NCBI GenBank assembly: GCA_027422505.1
Contig: JAPQWV010000018.1
Span: 11,674,001-11,738,000 of the forward strand
Length of the DNA: 64,000 nucleotides
Reading direction: 5' to 3'
From: Craterostigma plantagineum
Taxonomy: Eukaryota; Streptophyta; Magnoliopsida; Lamiales; Linderniaceae
The notes beneath the pieces are model-generated. The model made no database searches. It was not told the origin of the DNA and saw only the letters and a program-made list of their open reading frames with translations. The translations under genes were made by a program, and so were the position numbers. Of this stretch, positions 59,612 to 64,000 are shown piece after piece. Each line of letters starts with the position of its first letter. Position 1 is the stretch's first letter.

Positions 59612-62600
59612 TTACGGAAGATTCAACATGCCTAATTTTCCGACAAGGAATTGAAATCGTTTTTCATCCAATGCCTTGGTGAAAATGTCAGCTAGTTGGT
59701 ACTCCGTATTCACGAAATACATATCTATGGTGCCTTTTTCTACATGATCTTTGATAAAATGATATCTAATGTCTATGTGTTCTGTGCATGAGTGATAAAC
59801 AGGATTGCAAGTAATAGCGATGGCACATTGACTATCACTATATATGGGTATATTATTTAAATTGTACCCATAGTCGCGAAGCTGAGTCCACATCCACAGC
59901 ATCTGGGAGCAACAACTAGCGGCAGCCACGTATTCTGCTTCTTCCATCGAAGTTGACACACAGTTCTGCTTCTTGGATGACCAACAGACCAGCTTTTCGC
60001 CTAAAAATTGAGCGCCACCGAACGTGCTTTTCCTGTCCATTCGGCAACCTGCATAATCAGCATCAGTTTAGCCGATAAGATTGAAGTTCATACCATTTGG
60101 ATACCATCGTCCGAGGGTAGAAGTGCCCTTAAGGTAACGCAGAATCCTTTTGACCGCGAGCATATGCGAGTCTTTGGGATCGGCTTGAAAACGGGCACAT
60201 AAGCAAGTGGCAAACATGATATCTGACTGGCTCGAAGTGAGGTAAAGGAGAGATCCAATGATACTGCGATATAGTGTGATGTCGACCGGCTTTCCAGCGG
60301 GATCGGCATCCAACTTGCAGCTTGGTGACATAGGAGTGCTAAGAGGCTTGCTCTGATCTTGATGGAATTTTTTCAGAATATCCTTGATGTATTTTGTCTG
60401 ACCGATGAAAATCCCATCTTCGAGTTGCCTTACTTGTAGTCCTAAGAAGAACTGCATCTATCCCATGTGACTCATCTCAAACTTATTTTTCATAAGATCT
60501 CCAAACTTTGTGCAAAGCTGCGGATTTGTTGATCCGAAGATGATATCGTCGACGTATACTTGAACGACCATCAGATCTTTTTCTTGCCATTTGATGAAGA
60601 GGGTTGTGTCTATCGTTCCTCGTATGAATTCAGACTTCACGAGGAAATCACTCAAGACATCGTACCAAGCACGTGGGGCTTGGTTTAGTCCATAGAGAGC
60701 TTTGTCCAATCAATGGACGTGATCGGGATGTTCGTGATCAACGAAGCCTTCCGGCTGAGTGACGTAGACTTCCTCTTTCAACACGCCGTTGAGAAAGGCG
60801 GTCTTAACATCGATCTGATAGACTTTGAAGTCTTTGTGAGCCGCATAGGCCACGAGAAGGCGGATAGCTACGATTCGGGCAACAGGAGCATATGTCTCGT
60901 CGTAGTCGATGCTTTCCTGTTGATTGTAGCCCTTCGCAACTAGACTTACTTTGTTCCGGATCACTTCACCATCTTCATTCTTCTTATTCTTGAATACCCA
61001 TTTGGTTCCGATAATTGTTTTCCCATGCGGACGGGGTACTAGGGTCCACACTTGAAGACGTTCGAATTGATGAATTTCTTCTTGCATCGCAATTATCCAG
61101 TCCGGGTCTCGTAGTGCGTCTGATACTTTAGTAGGCTCATTTTGGCTTAAGAAGCAGCTGAAAAGATTGAGCTGACAACGTGTCCTTACTCCACTTGAAA
61201 GATCGCCAATTATTTGATCAACCGGATGGGAACTACTCCACTTGTGCTCATGCGGTAGGGCTGAGGAAGATATGTCAGCCAGTTGTGGTTCAAGATTTCC
61301 AATGATCTCCGATTGTTCAATTGTTTGAGGAAGTTCCACTTCTGCACTTGGAACGATCGTCTCTGATAATTCTTCCTCAGTAACCATTGTAGGTTCTTCG
61401 TTATTCTGTGGCAATTCTGAATCGGGTGAGGTAGGGACGTGAGAAGTACTAGGTACATCGGTCTCGTTAGGTGGAAATCCATTATAGGTGTGTATGACCG
61501 ATATACGGGCTCGAAGAGAAAGTCCAGATCGTCTAATGCGAGTCTTAATGCTTCTTCTTACGTTGATTTCAAAGTTGTTGCCATTATCTGTTGGTTTTGT
61601 GCCAACATACCAGTGAAAATAGGTTCTGAACTGTTGTATTCAGAAGCTATTTGGTTGGATACGGGTCCTGAACTGAGGTGTGCAGGAGCCGTCGGGTTAA
61701 GCACGGGTCCTGGACTATCTTGACCAGAAGCCATATCCGCAACTTCATGGAAAGTGACGTTGTAGTTTTCTTTGATTGTGTGGTTGGACTTGATTTATAC
61801 TCGGTACGCTTTCGAGGTTGAAGAATACCCGACGAAAGTCGCTTCGAATGCTTTAGTGTCGAACTTGGCACGTTGCTCTCGGTCGTTCGCCACAAAGCAC
61901 TTGCACCCGAAGACTTTAAAGAAAGAGATATTTTGTGAACCACAGTCCAGTTTTGAGTAAAACAGGCGGTATTAACTGCTTCAGCCCATAGAAAGTGTGG
62001 AAGTCCGGAATGAATCAGCATTGTCTGAGGTGCTTCCACTATGGTTCGATTTTTGCTTTCAACGACCCCATTTTGTTGAGGTGTTTTTGCGGCTGAGAAT
62101 TGTTGACTTTCCCAATTTTCTGATAAAATTCACCGAGACGTCTGTTATTGAACTCAGTGCTATTGTCTGTTCGAATGACTTGGATAGTCTGTTGCAGCAA
62201 GTTCTGAGTGGTGTTCACAAAATTAATAATCAAGTCACCGGTCTCATCCTGGGTTCGGAGGAACTTTGTTCAAGTGTAGCGAGAGTAGTCATCGACGATC
62301 ACTAGCACGTACTTTCTTCCTTTTATGCTCTGAATCTGCATCGGCCCACAGAGATCCATGTGGATTAGTTCAAATGGTCGAGATGTAGGCGCAATTTGCT
62401 TGACGTGATGGGATGTTCGCTTCATTTTTCCTAATTGGCATGCCGAACACTGATGCTCCCTTTGTAGTAGTATAGTTGGCAGACCATGAACCAACTTTTC
62501 CGTAGAAAGACGTTGGAGACCTTTCATATTCAGATGAGACAGTCGTTGATGCCATAAGATGTTCCTCTGTAAATCAATCTGAGATTGAGGCATACAGCTC

Positions 62601-63836
62601 TCGAGGGCCGCACGGACGCCAGGTTAATCGTGTAAAGATTTGATTTCCGAAGTCCATAGAGGAGTTCTGTGTCCTGACTGTCCAAAATTCTGCACCGGTC
62701 AGCATGAAAGACCACCTGGAAGCCTTTATCACAGAATTGGCCTATGCTGAACAAGTTATGGCGGAGGACTTCGACGTATGAGACATCTTTATAATCAGAT
62801 TCTTCAAAATGATATCCCCAAGTCCTAGAATCGGGGCTGAATCGTTGTTCCCAAATCTGACTTTGCCGTTTGGCTTGTCTTTGTAGTTGCTCAGCAGTTC
62901 TTGATTTCCCGTCATGTGTGTGGAGCAACCCGAGTCAAGGTACCACACATGATGGATCTGCATAAACAGATTAGAGAGCTTTAGGTACCCATTTAAACAT
63001 GGGTCCTCTCAGATTAGCAGAATTTTTTGGTTCTGATATAGTTCCTAAATTATTACTTGGGGGAGTTTTGATAACCCGAGCCACTTTCGGAGAAGTGGGT
63101 TTGGGTGTGACCTCTATGGGTGACTTGGCTTTTCCGGCTTTTGTTATCCTAGGCGGAGATTTAGGAACCCATTTGGGTTGAACCTTGCAGGGAAGGTTAA
63201 TTACAGCACGTACAAATGCTTTGTTAGGTTTGATTGAGGAAAAGATCTTTTCTTGATGTAATCTCCTAAGGTGTTTGGGGGATTTAATCTCTACCGGATA
63301 CCTTAGGTGAGTACAAGCATGTACAGCGCTATAAGCTTTCTTTATGGCTGGATCTCGTTTCCTACGAGTCTTCCTAGTGGCATTTGTTTCAGAATGATTA
63401 ATTTTTTACGTAGAGCCTATTTCGAAGTTGTTACTTCTAAAGGTGATCAGCTGAAGTGAACAAATAGAACCAACTATCTTAAACGTGGAAATAGCTCTTT
63501 TATTTTTACGGGTGTCTTTTATTGTCACAGAAGGAATATCATGCTCAGAAATAGTGAAATCTAGTGGCTCCTTTATCTTAGTGCTAGACACTCTCGCCTT
63601 TGTTTTTAGCGCTGACGCTACGCTCCCTGTAGACGTAGGTAAAGAAAAATTAGTCATTGCACTTTAACAGAATTAATTATACAATTTTTATCTTTTAAAG
63701 GCGATTTTTCAATTTTCACGCTTTTTGTAATAGCGTGAGAGGTAGTTTGGGAGAACGAGGAGGCCTTGAGATTTTCCATCTCCTTAAAGAATTTTTTCCT
63801 TTCAGCTTTGAAACTCTCTCGTTCTCTATCTAGCAT
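59612..63836 (-). pseudogene. Sirevirus-like copia gag-pol (multiple stops and frameshifts)
   Basis: In order on the minus strand: a charged helical gag C-terminus (RERESFKAERKKFFKEMENL); protease WYLDSGCSTHMTG (about 62945); GAG-pre-integrase LFSIGQFCDKGFQVVF; integrase zinc finger and core (HQRLSHLNMKGL, CSACQLGK, HMDLCGPM, VDDYSRYT, IRTDNSTEFNN); reverse transcriptase ([46 protein letters not shown]); RNase H (DRKSTFGGAQFLGEKL, WSSKKQNCVST, DSQCAIAI, KHIDIRYHF-like HIDIRYHF, LADIFTKALDEKRF). The QFLG...WSSKKQNCVST pattern is typical of the Sirevirus/Maximus lineage. Stops at 60458, 60710 and near 60068 replace residues that are conserved in relatives, and integrase is split by frameshifts. 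Gag upstream of 63836 continues to the window edge. Confidence 0.88.
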
Positions 63837-64000
63837 TGCCTGTGACTCCTCTATCTGTTTTATGATAGGGGGATTGTAGAGAGAATTTTTATAATTAACG
63901 GCTTTAACATCCTCGTGGTGTGTTTGAGAGTCAGGAGGTAGAACTTGAACTAAATTGCATACGGGTGTTAGAGTTTCTTTCCTATTTTTGTCCCTTTCAT

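Larger units (their letters stand above)
52009..64000 (-). mobile_element. Sirevirus-like copia element, copy 2, with gag-pol remnants
   Basis: Minus strand, running past the window end. In transcription order: gag C-terminal part (63400-64000), protease, integrase, reverse transcriptase, RNase H (to 59612), a 3.8-kb non-coding stretch with several PPT-like motifs (55816-59611), a broken post-pol ORF (52377-55815), PPT (complement 52361-52373) and 3' LTR (52009-52360). The 5' LTR is outside the window. Many stops and frameshifts show that it is inactive. Confidence 0.8.

Overview
The window is nuclear DNA of a flowering plant, most likely a eudicot. The evidence is GT-AG introns, TATA boxes of the TATAAATA type, initiator-tRNA and tRNA-Asp primer binding sites, and Athila, Sirevirus-like, Ty3/gypsy, Mutator-like (MULE) and hAT elements. 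Transposable elements fill nearly all of it. I find only one ordinary host gene that looks intact: a small secreted X8/CBM43 (Ole e 10-like) protein at 19715-20281.

Layout. (a) 1-9823 is a nested block: the 3' end of a Ty1/copia element (minus), a 2.7-kb Ty3/gypsy LTR with its primer site (plus), then the 3' half of a Sirevirus-like copia element (minus; post-pol ORF, polypurine tract, 352-bp LTR). The same block recurs, nearly identical and in the same orientation, at 47360-57194. The second copy continues into Sirevirus-like gag-pol remnants up to the window end. The first copy instead changes abruptly at 9823 to a leader, primer binding site and LTR that do not match. (b) 11075-17288 and 20470-41112 are two MULEs of the Kaonashi type (mudrA-like transposase plus a DUF1985/Ulp1 protease gene). 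They lie in inverted orientation, each with a perfect 9-bp target-site duplication. The left one has lost the Ulp1 half and carries a hAT-type MITE (8-bp TSD). The right one has its DUF1985-Ulp1 gene split by a full-length Athila retrotransposon at 22569-33956 (5-bp TSD, identical-looking 2149-bp LTRs, intact 1783-codon gag-pol). (c) 17298-20469 is a 3.2-kb island with a ~112-bp tandem repeat and the X8 gene. (d) 41113-47359 holds a copia LTR remnant, a tRNA-like SINE head, a 1019-bp solo LTR with 5-bp TSD, a decayed plus-strand Sirevirus 3' end, and unassigned sequence.

The most unusual structure is in the MULEs. A GC-rich, hairpin-prone minisatellite (core GCACGGGTCCC/GGGACCCGTGC) lies in intron 1 of the DUF1985-Ulp1 gene, in the probable leader intron of the transposase gene, and between the two convergent 3' ends, in both elements. 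In the right element the intron copy is a large palindrome of ~110-bp units. Insertion order can be read from nesting: an older TIR element, then the left MULE, then the MITE; and the right MULE, then Athila.
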